The translations under genes were made by a program, and so were the position numbers. A stretch of 64,000 nt of DNA from Megalobrama amblycephala (taxonomy: Eukaryota > Chordata > Actinopteri > Cypriniformes > Xenocyprididae): contig NC_063066.1 of assembly GCF_018812025.1 (NCBI RefSeq), forward strand, positions 5,818,382-5,882,381, in the 5' to 3' direction. Under the pieces are notes generated by a model that did no database searches, was not told the DNA's origin, and worked only from the letters and a program-made list of their open reading frames with translations. Position 1 is the first letter of the stretch; the number at the start of each line of letters is the position of its first letter. Shown here in pieces: positions 1-11,241 of the stretch.

Positions 1-39
1 TACAGCAATCAAAACAAAGCCAAGAAAAAACCGCCCTGA

Positions 40-190
40 CATGGAGCCGTCCAATGGACGCCAAAGGCGAGGAAAGCCAAGGAAGACCTGCCGAAGTACA
101 TTCAAAGAGGACGGATTCTGAATCCCATTGCACCGATCGCTAATAGGCTTGCTGCCCTATGTGCCCTGTAGCACAGACTACCTGAAGAAG
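40..190 (+). pseudogene. Possible LINE ORF2 C-terminal remnant
   Basis: A forward frame reads a short basic stretch of the form RRGKPRKTCRSTFKED, followed about 40 bases later by a broken ANRLAALCA-like segment. Both resemble the G-R-P-K-x-T-W tail found at the C-terminus of reverse-transcriptase polyproteins of several fish non-LTR retrotransposons. It is interrupted by stops and cut by the window edge, so it is at most a decayed fragment. A chance basic stretch is possible. Confidence 0.3.
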
Positions 191-199
191 AAGTGTGAT

Positions 200-940
200 A
201 TATAGCTGTTTGTGAAGGTAAAAGATATGCCAAGTTTTAAAGATCAAAGTGCATGACAAACAAAATAATTTTCACCTTAAAGAAAGAATTGATTCTGAAC
301 AGCCGAAATGAGTCATCAGTAATTCCACTCTTACTTCCTGTAACATATCTACGTAACAATGTAACAAAATTGGTCTTCATTGGCTGCCTGCGAACAATGT
401 CGACTTTGTAGTTGAGTCCTGGTAGAGTTCGGTTTGTGTTGTTGACATGTTGAGAAGATGCTGTTTTCAGCGCTGCAAATTCACTTCGCATTCATTTAAA
501 AGGATGAGGACTTGCACTGGAATTGATAAGGTAAAACCGGCACCATTGTTACTGTTTGTATCACTCAAGTGCTGAGGAAGCCTCTAGAGGTGAAATTCAG
601 ATATGGTAATAAGAAGTTTCATTTATGACACGCACTGTAAGCAGCGGACCAATCACAACAGACTGAGCCATCTGACCAATCAGAGCAGATTAGGCTTTTG
701 AAAGGAGGGGTTTAGAGAGACTGAATCTTCGAACGAACCGTTTTCAGACTCTTTGAGAAATGAGGTGATGTGCAATGTATATTATGAGAAAATTAACATT
801 GGATGCATGTAAACCTATTGTAGGAGACTTCCAAAACAAAATTCATTAACCATTTCAGTCATATCTGGCATTTAGTGATTCTATGGGCCATCTTATACAC
901 AAGAGACTGTCCATGAATTTCCTGGCAATAATTTTTCCAG
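200..940. other. Unassigned non-coding sequence
   Basis: No exon, RNA gene or repeat structure could be recognised here. Confidence 0.4.
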
Positions 941-946
941 GGTAGG

Positions 947-1228
947 TTGCCAGGTCTTTCCCAACCCTCCCACTTACATGGCTTGGGATGCATTCCCAAC
1001 CCTCCCACTTACATGGCTTGGGATGCATTCACACCTACGGACAGTTTCCCCAATTCACCTATACTGCATGGTTTTGGATTTTGCGGGAAACCGGAGCACC
1101 CAGAAGAAACCCATGCAAACACAGGGAGAACATGCAAACTCCAACACAGAGGTCTTCTGGTTCAGCCGGGACTCGAACCAGGGACCTCCACTGAGCCACT
1201 GTGCTGCCCAAAAAGAATTGCAGCTGAT
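947..1228 (-). mobile_element. tRNA-derived SINE, DANA type
   Basis: Read on the minus strand from about 1225, the element has a tRNA-like head with an A-box-like GCACAGTGGCTCAGTGG and a B-box-like GGTTCGAGTCCC. The body follows with TTTGCATGTTCTCCCTG and GGGTGCTCCGGTTTCCC. This order is that of the cyprinid DANA SINE. The distal part (957-1027) carries a direct duplication of about 36 bp around ACATGGCTTGGGATGCATTC. It is non-coding and should have been made by Pol III transcription and LINE-mediated retrotransposition. Confidence 0.7.
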
Positions 1229-1630
1229 TGCAGCAAGAGATGATCTAAAATAAATATGGTGTCAAAGGCAGGAGATGGAATGTTTGGACATATTATTGTT
1301 TTTTTTTATTATTTTCTTTTACTGTAAGTTCTTAAGGACTGGCACTTGGTTTATTTTGGGGTTACCCTATAAATCAAGCAGCAGTGGTTAATGGCCTCTC
1401 CTCATATCCTCTAGACTGGCCCGATGCTCCATTAGCTGTGTGGTATTTAGAGAGGTGATTCCTCCTGTGTGCTGTGGGAAGGGGTTTTCCCTTCTTGCAC
1501 TGCATGTGCATTACAGCCTTACTTTTATACTTGACTTTGTTTTTTGAAGTTTATGGAATAGCAGGAACATCTACTGAGGTACACCTAAACCATAATGGGG
1601 TTATTTTCCGATCTTGATTTTCTCTCCTTG

Positions 1631-1638
1631 TATAAAAG
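1631..1638 (+). promoter_or_regulatory. TATA-box-like TATAAAAG
   Basis: TATAAAAG is followed by a moderately GC-rich stretch. No convincing exon follows, so this may be a chance match in unique non-coding sequence (1229-1920), where nothing else is recognised. Confidence 0.15.
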
Positions 1639-2110
1639 CAGCGGGGGTCCAGGATGCTGCATGCTACAGTAGATCATTATAGTACAGATGCCTGCCACGT
1701 TAAATATCATATCATACATACAGCCCGACAAACAAGAAAGACATCAGTCTCCAAGCCACACTGAAAAAGGTTAAATGACTGTCATATATTTAAAGTGCAT
1801 TTTTATATTGGTCTAATCAAATGGTTTTATTGTTTCAGGTTTAAACTGGTTTTGTTCAGTTTGTCTAAAAACAAATAACACTCCCCATAAAAAATGATCC
1901 CCCAGTTTCACAGACAAGGCTTAAAGGGTTAATTCACCCAAAAATGAAATTTCTGCCATTAATTACTCACCCTCATGTCGTTTCACACCCGTTCTTCAGA
2001 ACACAAATTAAGATATTTTTGATAAAATCTGATGCCTCAGTGAGGCCTGCTTTGACATCAAGTTAATTTACACTTTCAGATGCCCAGAAAGCAACTAAAG
2101 ACATATTTAA

Positions 2111-3074
2111 AGGTCCCCTAGATTTAAAAATTGAATTTATCTTGGCATAGTTGAAAAACAAGAGTTCAGTACATGGAAATGACATACAGTGAGTCTCAAA
2201 CTCCATTGTTTCCTCCTTTTTATATAAATCTCATTTGTTTAAAAGACCTCCGAAGAACAGGCGAATCTCAACATAACACCGACTGTTACGTAACAGTCGG
2301 CATCATTAATATGTACGACCCCAATATTTGCATATGCCAGTCCACGGTCCCAACATTATGAAAGGCATTAGACAAGGACAGCCAGTAACGTCTGGATCTG
2401 TGCACAGCTGAATCATCAGACTAGGTAAGCAAGCAAGAACAATAGCGAAAAATGGCAGATGGAGCGATAATAACTGACATGATCCATGATAACATGATAT
2501 TTTTAGTGATATTTGTAAACTGTCTTTCTAAATGTTTCATTAGCATGTTGCTAATGTACTGTGAAATGTGGTTAAAGTGTATTCACGGAGACAAGAGCCA
2601 TAGTTATTTTCATTATTAAACACTTGCAGTCTGTATAATTCATAAACACATCTTCATTCTTTATAAATCTCTCCAACAGTGTAGCATTAGCCGTTAGCAA
2701 TGGATCACAGCCTCAAATTCATTCAGAATCAAACGTAAACAATATAACAGTATACAATACTCACATAATCCGGCGCATGCATGCAGTATGCATGACGAAC
2801 ACTTTGTAAAGATCCATTTTGAGGGTTATATTAGCTGTGTGAACTTTGTTTATGCACTGTTTAAGGCAAGCACGAGCTCCGTGGGCGGAGAGCGCGTGAT
2901 TTAAAGGGACCGCAACCCTGAATCGGCGCATTTCTAATTATGCCCCAAAATAGGCAGTTAAAAAAATTAATTTAAAAAAATCTATGCGGTATTTTGAACT
3001 GAAACTTCACAGACACATTCAGGGGACACCTTAGACTTATATTACATCTTGTAAAAAAACGTTCGATGGCACCT
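2111..3074 (+). mobile_element. 964-bp TTAA MITE, AGGTGCCCTAGAA family, copy A
   Basis: It is bounded by TTAA on both sides (2107-2110 and 3075-3078) and has terminal inverted repeats AGGTSCCCTAGA / GGCACCT. Three relatives are present at 12369-13331, 38990-39501 and 41464-42406. It has no transposase frame and is non-autonomous. TTAA target duplication is typical of piggyBac and Kolobok superfamilies; which one applies is not decided here. It sits inside an older TTAA element, and the uninterrupted sequence of that host can be read near 33061-33085. Confidence 0.75.
2279..2300. promoter_or_regulatory. 22-bp perfect palindrome with TTACGTAA core (copy A)
   Basis: CCGACTGTTACGTAACAGTCGG is its own reverse complement. 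The central TTACGTAA is the consensus site for PAR-bZIP/NFIL3 (D-box) and C/EBP-type factors. It is carried inside the MITE; binding is inferred only. Confidence 0.4.
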
Positions 3075-3274
3075 TTAAAACAGTTCATGTGACTACAGTG
3101 GTTCAACCCATAAACTGTAGGTACAACCTTAATGTTATGAAAACAAAATAACGACTTTATTCAACAATATCTAGTGATGAGCGATTTCAAAACACTGCTT
3201 CATGAAGCTTCGAAGATTTACAAATCTTTTGTTTCGAATCAGTGGTTCGGAGCATGTATCAAACTGCCAAAGTC

Positions 3275-3425
3275 GTCGGTGCCGATAGCCTAGTGGTTAG
3301 CACGCCGACACATGGCGCAAATGCGTTCACGGCGACCCGAGTTCAATTCCCGTCTCGAGGTCCTGTGCCGATCTCTCTGCCCAATGCTTTCCTGTCTGCT
3401 CTCTACTGTCCTATCTGAATAAAGG
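3275..3425 (+). mobile_element. tRNA-derived SINE
   Basis: GATAGCCTAGTGGTTAGCA resembles a Pol III A box and CCGAGTTCAATTCCCG a B box, at tRNA-like spacing. A short body rich in TCTCTCTGCC/CTGTCTGCTCTC and a tail containing AATAAA follow. The layout is that of a tRNA-head SINE rather than a functional tRNA, because the cloverleaf 3' acceptor half is missing. Confidence 0.65.
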
Positions 3426-4511
3426 CTCATAAATATAACTTATAACTGCCGGTCACGTGAACCATTGAAATTTCGAAACACTTATGACGTAACAAAGCCT
3501 TGTTTACTGAAATCACATGACTTTTAGCAGTTTGATTCTATCCCTTTTTTATTACATAATAAACACAAATCTTTCATGTTTCATCAAGTTTTGATATTTT
3601 ACAGTCTCCAATTCCTATCTGATCTTAATAGCATTTCAGTGAATGGCATCTGTTTAATACACAAAAATCCCCAATAAAAAGTGTCTGATAAATAATATCT
3701 TCAGTAAAAAAGAATCAACATTGATTGACAGTCTAATTTACTCATTTTTTCTTATTTGTTATTTCATGTCAGAAGTGAATTATGGCACATTAGCTAGTTG
3801 AGGTCTGTTTCTTCTATTACTTTTTATGGCCATGTCCAGGAGTTGCCATGGGGCCTAGTGTTTAATGTTCAGCTCAGCTTCAGCCAGGGAAGAGCGCATT
3901 CCTTTGCACTAAAACCTCCAAAGGGAGAAGAAATACCCATTTGTCCTTTGAATTTTGATACTTCAATGCTTCAGATGCCCAGCAAACAAAAATGAGTGAA
4001 TTTGTGGAATTTTTATATTCCACATCAAGACATTGGATATAAATCCCTTTAATTTAGTGTAAGCTATACAATCTCTCCTTTGAAGTTCCATGAGTTTCTC
4101 AGTGTTTTCCCTGCCCTTTTCACACGTATTGAATTATTCGTTCTTTCCATTGTTGATTCAACACTCATGTGTCAACAGAAACATTTTAATGGATTGAAAA
4201 ATGCCCATGCGGCATCCTGTATCACTGCAGCTTTCCATATCAATCCACAGGGACTGAGGAATGGGTTACCTTAAGGGGAAACAATTAAGTGTGTTTTTCC
4301 ACTCTCTTTGGGGTACCAGTGGTCTCCTTACTGTCTGGCATTACTTCCTGCTTCCAAGATCAGGTTAACTGAAGCCAGAAAACAATTTATCAAGAATACA
4401 ATGTTGACCCTAAAAAATATTTAAAAAGAAAACTATCCAAAATGGACATGAAAACAGTGGGTAACTGGATCTACGGTATTACGAAAAGTAAAGAAATGTA
4501 TAACAGGTGGC
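3426..4511. other. Unassigned non-coding sequence
   Basis: Mostly AT-rich unique sequence; no coding exon, RNA gene or terminal repeat recognised. Confidence 0.4.
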
Positions 4512-4630
4512 TTTGTATATAACAGCAAATTCTCATGGTTACCCCAGAATCCCTGCTATAAACAGTCCGAGAGCATCTTTCCAGTTCAGTCGATGAATCA
4601 GCCGAGGAGGTCAGCTGGGCGGAAATCTGG
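4512..4630 (+). promoter_or_regulatory. Possible promoter and first exon of an unknown gene
   Basis: TATATAA lies at about 4515 and CTATAAACAG at about 4556. An ATG at 4593 then opens a frame (MNQPRRSAGRKS) that meets a good splice donor, CTG|GTGAGA, at about 4630. No second exon was found downstream and the peptide is not recognised. It may be chance. Confidence 0.2.
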
Positions 4631-5184
4631 TGAGACAATTCGAAATGTACTTAATGCCCCAATGTCCTCCAGCACGGGTTATTTTTATTTTTGCACATTT
4701 TTCTTGGATTGCATCATCCCATAATGTCTGTGTTTATGCCAGTATCTGAGTAATATGCTTTTAATCTAATTTATTATAGGTCTTAATACTTTAAGTCACT
4801 TAAATTATTTAGAGTAAATGCTCATGTTGTTATTATTGCTCACTTCAGATAGAGGGGGTGTCATACAGCGAAAATAGTGAAATGACCATAAAAGTGCATT
4901 TTATAATTGAAAATCATGGCTTAAGGTTTTAACCTGTTTTGTTCCGTACACATACCCAAAGAAAATGTTAAAAGAAATAATAAACGGAGCAATTCCAATA
5001 AGGTCCTCACACCATCGGTGCTCTAATTATTTTTCAGAAATAGTCATTTTTGCTGGACAACAGAGTGTTGGTGTGCAGAACACATTACTGACTGCAGAAA
5101 TTATTGTGGGCTTTTACACGTATTTTTTTCTTGCATTTTTTTGGATGTAACAGAAAATATGATAAAAAGACATCACAATAAACA
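4631..5184. other. Unassigned non-coding sequence
   Basis: AT-rich; no supported feature. Confidence 0.4.
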
Positions 5185-5188
5185 TTAA

Positions 5189-5768
5189 AGGGATAGTTCA
5201 CCCCAAAATGTAAATTCTGTCATCATTTACTCACCCTCAAGTCATTCCAAATCTGTATGAATTTCTTCTGCTGAACCTACCCGATCTCACCAGCAATTCG
5301 TACATATTTTATGCGGTAAAGTGGCTAATTCATATGAAATCGTACGTATTATATGAGTTTCCAAATTCTAATGAATTCGTATGGATGACCTACCCCTAAC
5401 CCCGCCCCAAAACCTACCCATCACTGGGGTTTAGACAAATCGTATGACGTCGTACAAATTCGAATCGTACAAATACATCGTACAAATACGAATTAGCCAC
5501 CTTGTAAAATACATACGAATTGGTTGTGAGATAGCGTTGGCTGAACATAATATTTTGAAAATTATGGGTAACCAAACAGTTGATGAGCCCCATTGACTTC
5601 AATATATATATTTTTCTATACTATGGAAGTCAATGGGGCCCATCAACTGTTTGGTTACCCATAATTTTTTAAAATATTGTGTTCAGAAGAAGAAATTCAT
5701 ACAGATTTAGATCAACTTGAGGGTGAGTAAATAATGACAGAATTTTCATTTTTGGGTAAACTATCCCT
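5189..5768. mobile_element. Palindromic TTAA MITE (AGGGATAGTTCACC type)
   Basis: TTAA flanks (5185-5188, 5769-5772) enclose the inverted ends AGGGATAGTTCACCCC and TTTTTGGGTAAACTATCCCT. The two arms are long inverted copies of each other, covering ATTCTGTCATCATTTACTC, the GTATGAATTTCTTC region and CCATAATTTT. The left arm is interrupted by a separate insertion at 5276-5540. The structure resembles the palindromic Angel-type MITEs described from zebrafish; the family name is from memory. Confidence 0.75.
5276..5540. mobile_element. 265-bp MITE nested in the palindromic element
   Basis: It interrupts one arm of the surrounding palindrome, with CTGAA on each side (5271-5275 and 5541-5545). The uninterrupted arm near 5680 reads through as TTCAGAAGAAGAAATTC. 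Its ends are inverted (CCCGATCTCACC / GGTTGTGAGATAGCG) and its inside has two GTACAAAT/ATTCGTA-rich arms. Confidence 0.6.
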
Positions 5769-5772
5769 TTAA

Positions 5773-6107
5773 GATCTTTCAAAGTTGTTTTTATAATACG
5801 TAAACTACATTAAACATTGATTATCAAAATGTTTTCAGTTTTTGTTCCAGTCATAGCTGGCAAAGAGATGAGATGCGGAACCAACACGATGCAGCTTAAC
5901 TTCATTATACAAACAAAAATAAAAGGAGGAAATGCAAAAAGGCAAAACACACAGGAGCAGGGAAACATGCAACAGATTCACAAAAGCAAAGACAATACAC
6001 AAGAGGGAAATGAGGGGAAAACCGAGAACTAAATACACAGAATAATGAGCAACTAGAAACAGGTGTACAACATAATCAGTTACTATGGCAACAAATGAGG
6101 AGAGTAT
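5773..6107. other. Unassigned non-coding sequence
   Basis: No supported feature; overlapping short frames on both strands have no recognisable homology. Confidence 0.4.
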
Positions 6108-6624
6108 GGAAGAGGATTAGGGCCAAGCAATAATAAAAAAAATAAAACCATCTCGAGATTAAAGTTGTTAAATTTCGAGAAAAAACTTGTTAAATTTCGA
6201 GAAAAAAGTCAAAATAAAATGTTGAGAATAAACGCATTAAATTACGAGAAAAAACTTGTTAAATTTCAAGAAAAAAGTTGAGATAAAATGTTGAGATTAA
6301 AGTCATTAAATTACGACAAAAAAGTCGTTAAATTACGAGAACAAATTCGTTAAATTATGAGAAAAATGTCGTTAAATTTAGAGAAAAAAGTCGAGATAAA
6401 ATGTTGAGAATAAACTCATTAAATTATGTGAATAAAGTCATTAAATTATGTGAATAAAGTCATTAAATTACGAGAAAAAAGTCATTAAATTATGAGAACA
6501 AATTCGTAATTTAACGAATTTGTTCTCATAATTTAATGACTTTTTTCTCATAATTTAATGACTTTATTCTCAACATTTTATCTCGACTTTTTTCTCGAAA
6601 TTTAACAACTTTAATCTTGAGATG
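6108..6624. mobile_element. Foldback element with minisatellite arms (short copy)
   Basis: It starts GGAAGAGGATTAGGGCC and continues as imperfect repeats of AAATTTCGAGAAAAAAGTCG / ATAAAATGTTGAGAATAAA. At about 6505-6530 the sequence turns into its own complement and runs back to CTTTAATCTTGAGATG. A full-length relative is at 20537-21705. This copy has lost the outer part of its right arm. Confidence 0.65.
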
Positions 6625-7767
6625 AACAAATGAAACAGGAACTGAACACAGGAAAATGAGATAATACAAACTAAGTCCATAAAACAGAACATGACGATTA
6701 CAGTTTTACCATAGGTGAAAATTCTACTTTCATAATTTAGCTTTTAAATTAAGTTAATTAAGCCAAATAGTATTATATTGATCTATAAGCAACATTTTGG
6801 CTTGTCTAAAGAAAATATATTTAGTAAAAGTATAAGGTCTTTATAATAAATAAGCTTTTTACTTTGTAGTAAGTTTTTTTCTTTGAGAAAACTAAATATT
6901 TTCGATTAATATTAAATAAAAATATAAATTGGCTGTAACAAATTGGAGCTTTTTAAAAAAAAAAAGTTTATCATTTTTTTCCAGTGCAGTCCTACTCTTC
7001 ATGAAACAAAAACCATTGACGACGCAGCAACAAAAGTAGAAATATCAGCCACAATAGTGCTTTTCATAGTGGAAAATGACTGCCATGAGAATATGATATG
7101 CTTTAATGAAATAAATTTGAGAGGCTTTGGGAGAATTTGAGAGCTGACTCAGGATCAGGTTACTAGGGCTGATGCCTTAAGGGAGAAGGTCAATATAATG
7201 TGCTCTTGTGGGCCTTCACTCTCAGGATTCCCACGTTTGTTCCAGTGGTATGGAAAAGTTCGATCAGAGTCTAGAGAAAGCTGAACCTCTCAGTGCTTAT
7301 AACCACTTAAATTAAACCACAATATATTTCAGTGGCCACTATGTTTAGACATGTGTGAGACGAGTCATACGGAATGCCCTGGTTTGACCCTAATAGCATG
7401 AATCAGTCTACAGTCAACCCTTGTATTGCTGAGCCACATTACAGGACAGGGAAAGAGGAGAGCCTGTGTGATCTCATGACCCTGCCACATGGAGGAGGAG
7501 GAGGAGGCTGAGATCATCTCGAAACGTTCCAGCAAACACTCAGCAAAGCCTGGACAGCTGGACAGCACATATACAAGGAGGATAAATGCAAAATATCCAG
7601 CCAGCCGGAGGTGACCAGAGGCTGCCTAAAGATAACAGCAGAGATCATCTAGCAGGGATAACCTCAAAAGATAATGTGCCATCATCTCAATGTAAACAGA
7701 GCAATGAAGGGCAAATTACTGCATTGTGATTTGTATTGTGCATGGTATTTAATGTTGTATCCTAAAG
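6625..7767. other. Unassigned non-coding sequence
   Basis: Mixed AT-rich and more complex sequence (7140-7660); no exon or repeat boundary could be supported. Confidence 0.35.
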
Positions 7768-8522
7768 AAGTGGTTCTTAACCTTTTTTACTCTAAGGCCT
7801 CCCATTGCCCACAACAATATTCAAAGGGCTCCCAGGTTAATATGTTTCTGCTAGTACATCTGCTGTAAAGTTTTTTTTTTTTTTTAAATATGGAAAAACT
7901 AGATTAAAATAAGTAGCTAAAATAATTATAATTAAAATAAAAAAAGTTGAATGTTCTTCAGGGATCCCTTTCCTTTTAACCCATCAATTAACATGACTTT
8001 ACCAGTTGTTTGTGATTTACTGGATATGCATTAATGAATTAATTAATGAATTAATTAATTTGTTCATTCATTCATGCATTCATTCATGCATGCATGCATT
8101 GATTTATTCATTCATTCATTCATGCATTTATTCATGCATTCATTAATTAATTTATTCATGCATTCATTCATTCATTCATGCATTCATTAATTCATGCATT
8201 CATTCATTCATGCATTCATTCATTAATTCATTCATGCATTCAATCAAATTCTACTTGACAAAATATTTTAGAGCTTGGCATTACTAGAAAAGTGTATATT
8301 CTAATAAAAATGCCAAGTTATAAGATTTTATTAATTTACATGAATTTTCCACATCTAGAAATCGCACTTTAAAATTAGGATACCACATATACTCAGGTTT
8401 TCCAAGACAGTGGGAACACTATTTCATTCAAACATCTTGATTTTCAGTTATTTTATCTTATTTTAAATCTTGTTTTGTCTAATTATAAGAAATCTCAGGG
8501 CCCCCTCGGTTGAGAACCACTG
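7768..8522. mobile_element. hAT-type MITE, 755 bp
   Basis: The ends are AAGTGGTTCTTAACC and GGTTGAGAACCACTG, the CAGTGGTTCTCAACC-type terminal repeat of hAT elements. The flanking octamers TCCTAAAG (7760-7767) and TTCTAAGG (8523-8530) match at 6 of 8 positions, as expected for an old 8-bp target duplication. It contains a tetranucleotide array and no transposase frame. Confidence 0.7.
8030..8245. repeat. (ATTC)n / (ATGC)n tetranucleotide array
   Basis: Imperfect tandem ATTC units interspersed with ATGC and ATTA variants, inside the hAT-type MITE. Confidence 0.9.
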
Positions 8523-8724
8523 TTCTAAGGGGTTCATTAGTGCCCTCTTATGGTTATATAACCACTTCTTGTGCTTCTGATTGATATGGGCAAAATTTGG
8601 ATATCAGCAAAATTATAAGGTACATGTCACGATTATGTTCTGTTTAGTTTCATGCCCCGACCCAGATTCCACCCCAAAATAGTAAACGTAAAAGTGATGT
8701 GAAGCCAAGTATGAATCCCATACT

Positions 8725-8895
8725 CTGAATTTGAGCTCAGCATTTCACCCATCCAAGTGCACACACACAGCAGTGAGAATTGAACACACACATAAGAAGA
8801 CGAAGAGAGCACTGTTCATTCACTCCCCCCACCTACATTTCCTGTCGGTACTGAGACTCGAACCTGAGACCTTCGGGTTACAAGTCAGAAGAAGA
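8725..8895 (-). mobile_element. tRNA-derived SINE fragment
   Basis: On the minus strand, CTTGTAACCCGAAGG is followed by CAGGTTCGAGTCTCAG (B-box-like). A body with GTGTGTGTGCACTTGGATGG and GAAATGCTGAGCTCAAATTC follows. This order recurs in fish genomes. The 5' A box is weak or missing. Confidence 0.45.
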
Positions 8896-10221
8896 AAGTC
8901 AACAGTTATGTTGTTTCTGCACTATTTGGGGTGATCAAATCCTGAGCAAATGGTCATCTATTGTAGAATGGGAACAGATGTGGGAAACTGAGAGCCATCT
9001 CAGACAGTGGGGTGTCTGAACTTCATTAACATACAGACCACAGCTGTTACAACAGGAGCAGTTTCATTGACATTAGGAGTGGTAAATTGTAAAAGGATAA
9101 AAGGTTCGAGTTTAGGATGTTCACGGATCATTCTGACTTCGACTAATTCAAGGTGCTTCTTTGTCACTGCTACATTGCAATAAACAATTTCATTGAGATC
9201 TTCAATGTCCTCATCATTTTTCTTACAATGGTCATGTTCAGTTTGGTAAAGGCTGCATTCAGACTGTCAGCACGAATCTGATTTTTGTGAATATCTGATT
9301 GAAATCTGATCAGATTTAGCAAGTGTAAACAGCAAAAAATCACACGAAATACGATTTTTACAAATCCGTTACATTCATATGTGGTTTGAAATCCACATTT
9401 CTGGAAATCCATTTCAGTCTGACTGCTCTTATCGGACTTTCTTACACCACTTAATATGTATAGTTTATATGTAATGTATATATTTCTAATGATTTAATCT
9501 GTATTTTACTTCTCTTCAGTTATTTAATCTTTTATACATTTTTTTGATTCCTGTTGGGACTGAAACATGCCCGCCCATACCATCTCTCCTTCGCTCAGTG
9601 GCTCTTTCAGCTGTCCTCTGGTTGCCAGGTATTCATAGGGATCAATACACATTAGTAAAAGGATTTTTTTCCCCGTTTGTCTATACAGATAAACTTTTTT
9701 TGCGGCCACGGTACATTATAAAAAAATGTAACCTAGCTAAATGTAAAATGTAACCTCTGTCATTTTTCCAGTGATTGCATTTTCAAAACAGCCCAGTTGT
9801 GCAAGTTGTGTCAACATTGATCTAAGCTGATATACCTATGTTGTAATAAAACTAAATATGATGTCAGTTTAATGTTGTACACCTTTAAGTTTAGTGGTTT
9901 TGCGTTTTTTTGCATTATAATTATGATTATGTTAATGTAACTAAATTTAAATAATTTTAAGACATATTGTGGTCCCCCTGGGAGTTTGCTGAGGCCCCCT
10001 AGTGGGCAGCGGCCCCCTGGTTGAGAACTATTGCCCTATGGTAACACATTCAGTGAAAAGTAATAATAATAAAAATATATATAATCAAAAAATAATTTAA
10101 TAACAGTAAATATAGTTTTTCCAATTGTCATATAGGGATCAGGAAAAAAAATCTGGTGAATCCTGCTGTATATTGAGCAATAATTAGTAAAAAATCTGAT
10201 GACTGATGATAGAAATGCATT
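8896..10221. other. Unassigned non-coding sequence with a hAT end fragment
   Basis: Mostly nothing recognisable. At 9960-10036 the sequence GGCCCCCTGGTTGAGAACTA resembles the right end of the hAT-type MITE at 7768-8522. Confidence 0.35.
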
Positions 10222-10497
10222 TGGTTACACTTTATTTTGATGGTCCACTTTAACTATAACATTGCAACTATGTCAACTAACTCTCATTTGAGTATTAATA
10301 GACTGTAGTAGACTTAGACTGTTAGGGTTCGGTAGTTTGAACATATACTTGCAAAGTTAATGGGAAGCATCAAAATAAAATGTTAACAGATATTAGACAG
10401 TCTACTAATACTCTAATGACTGCTAGTTCATATGTAGTTGCAAACTTTTTGTTAGTGGATTGTCTAAAGTGGACCATTGAAATAAAATGTTGCAGTG
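10222..10497. mobile_element. Small palindromic MITE
   Basis: Inverted ends ACACTTTATTTTGATGGTCC and GGACCATTGAAATAAAATGT enclose about 220 bp in which inner segments are also inverted (AACTATGTCAACTA / AGTCTACTAATACT). It is non-coding. Confidence 0.6.
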
Positions 10498-11234
10498 TAT
10501 TTTGTTGCAAGTGTTTTTCGATTTAACAAAGGAGGGGGATTTTCATTGTTGAAGCTCAAGAAAGCAGCAGACTGACACTATTATTTGGCACCTGCAGTAG
10601 ATTCCTCAAGACTGACGTTGCTCTTTCCCATGTGATTGACACATGCAGAAGATAAACCACCCAATTACGTAATTTCAATGCACACAAAAGCCCATTTTAT
10701 TATTATACTGAGCTCCAGAGTTTATGAAGGTAATTCCCAAACCTGAAATCCAAATATTAACATCCAAACAACACAACATTCATTTTGTTTTATGTCGAAT
10801 GGAAGTTTCAGGTTGACTTTCACAGTTCATCTGACATTTAAAGGCCTATATTTCTTATTAGGATTAATATTTTTTGGTTGCTGGGTTCCCTGAATGTTTT
10901 GACTACGGGCTTTGGAAGAAATCCGCTTTCCAAAGAACACAAAGCTCCTAGACCTAAACTGGGACATGTTTGTTCAAATACTAATCTGTACAAAGCAGAC
11001 TTTTACTTTCCCCCTGCACAGTAAGAAGTAAGGCTGAGAGAAGGTATACGAAACAGTAGACGTTGGATTCAGGCTACACACCTGCACAGGTTAAACAAAA
11101 CAGTCACGGAAAAGAAATCCTTTGAATTGACAAACATGACACCTGATCCATGGATCATCAGTCAGTCTGACTAAATGGGCTCTTGTAGACCGCTCCACCT
11201 GAAAAACGACATGTCAGTAACGTGATGCCTTACT
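10498..11234. other. Upstream region of the stard10-like gene
   Basis: No repeat recognised. This is the likely proximal upstream region of the START-domain gene; no further elements are claimed. Confidence 0.3.
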
Positions 11235-11241
11235 TATATAA
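11235..11241 (+). promoter_or_regulatory. Candidate TATA box of stard10-like gene
   Basis: TATATAA lies about 235 bp upstream of the START-gene ATG at 11474. This would put the transcription start near 11265 with a single 5' leader continuous with coding exon 1. It rests on motif and position only; an upstream non-coding exon cannot be excluded. Confidence 0.3.

Larger units (their letters stand above)
1925..3180 (+). mobile_element. TTAA-flanked MITE (AGGGTTAATTCACCC type), interrupted
   Basis: It begins right after TTAA (1921-1924) with AGGGTTAATTCACCC. The body carries the ACTCACCCTCATGTCGTTTC and CAGTGAGGCCTGC modules seen again at 31944-32060, 33060-33249 and 58002-58100. It is split by the 964-bp element at 2111-3074 and resumes at about 3079 with ACAGTTCATGTGACTACAG. 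Its right terminus is not clear. Confidence 0.6.

Noticed and set aside
3275..3425. Functional tRNA gene
   Set aside because: A and B box-like motifs are present but no complete cloverleaf; followed by a SINE body and AT-rich tail.
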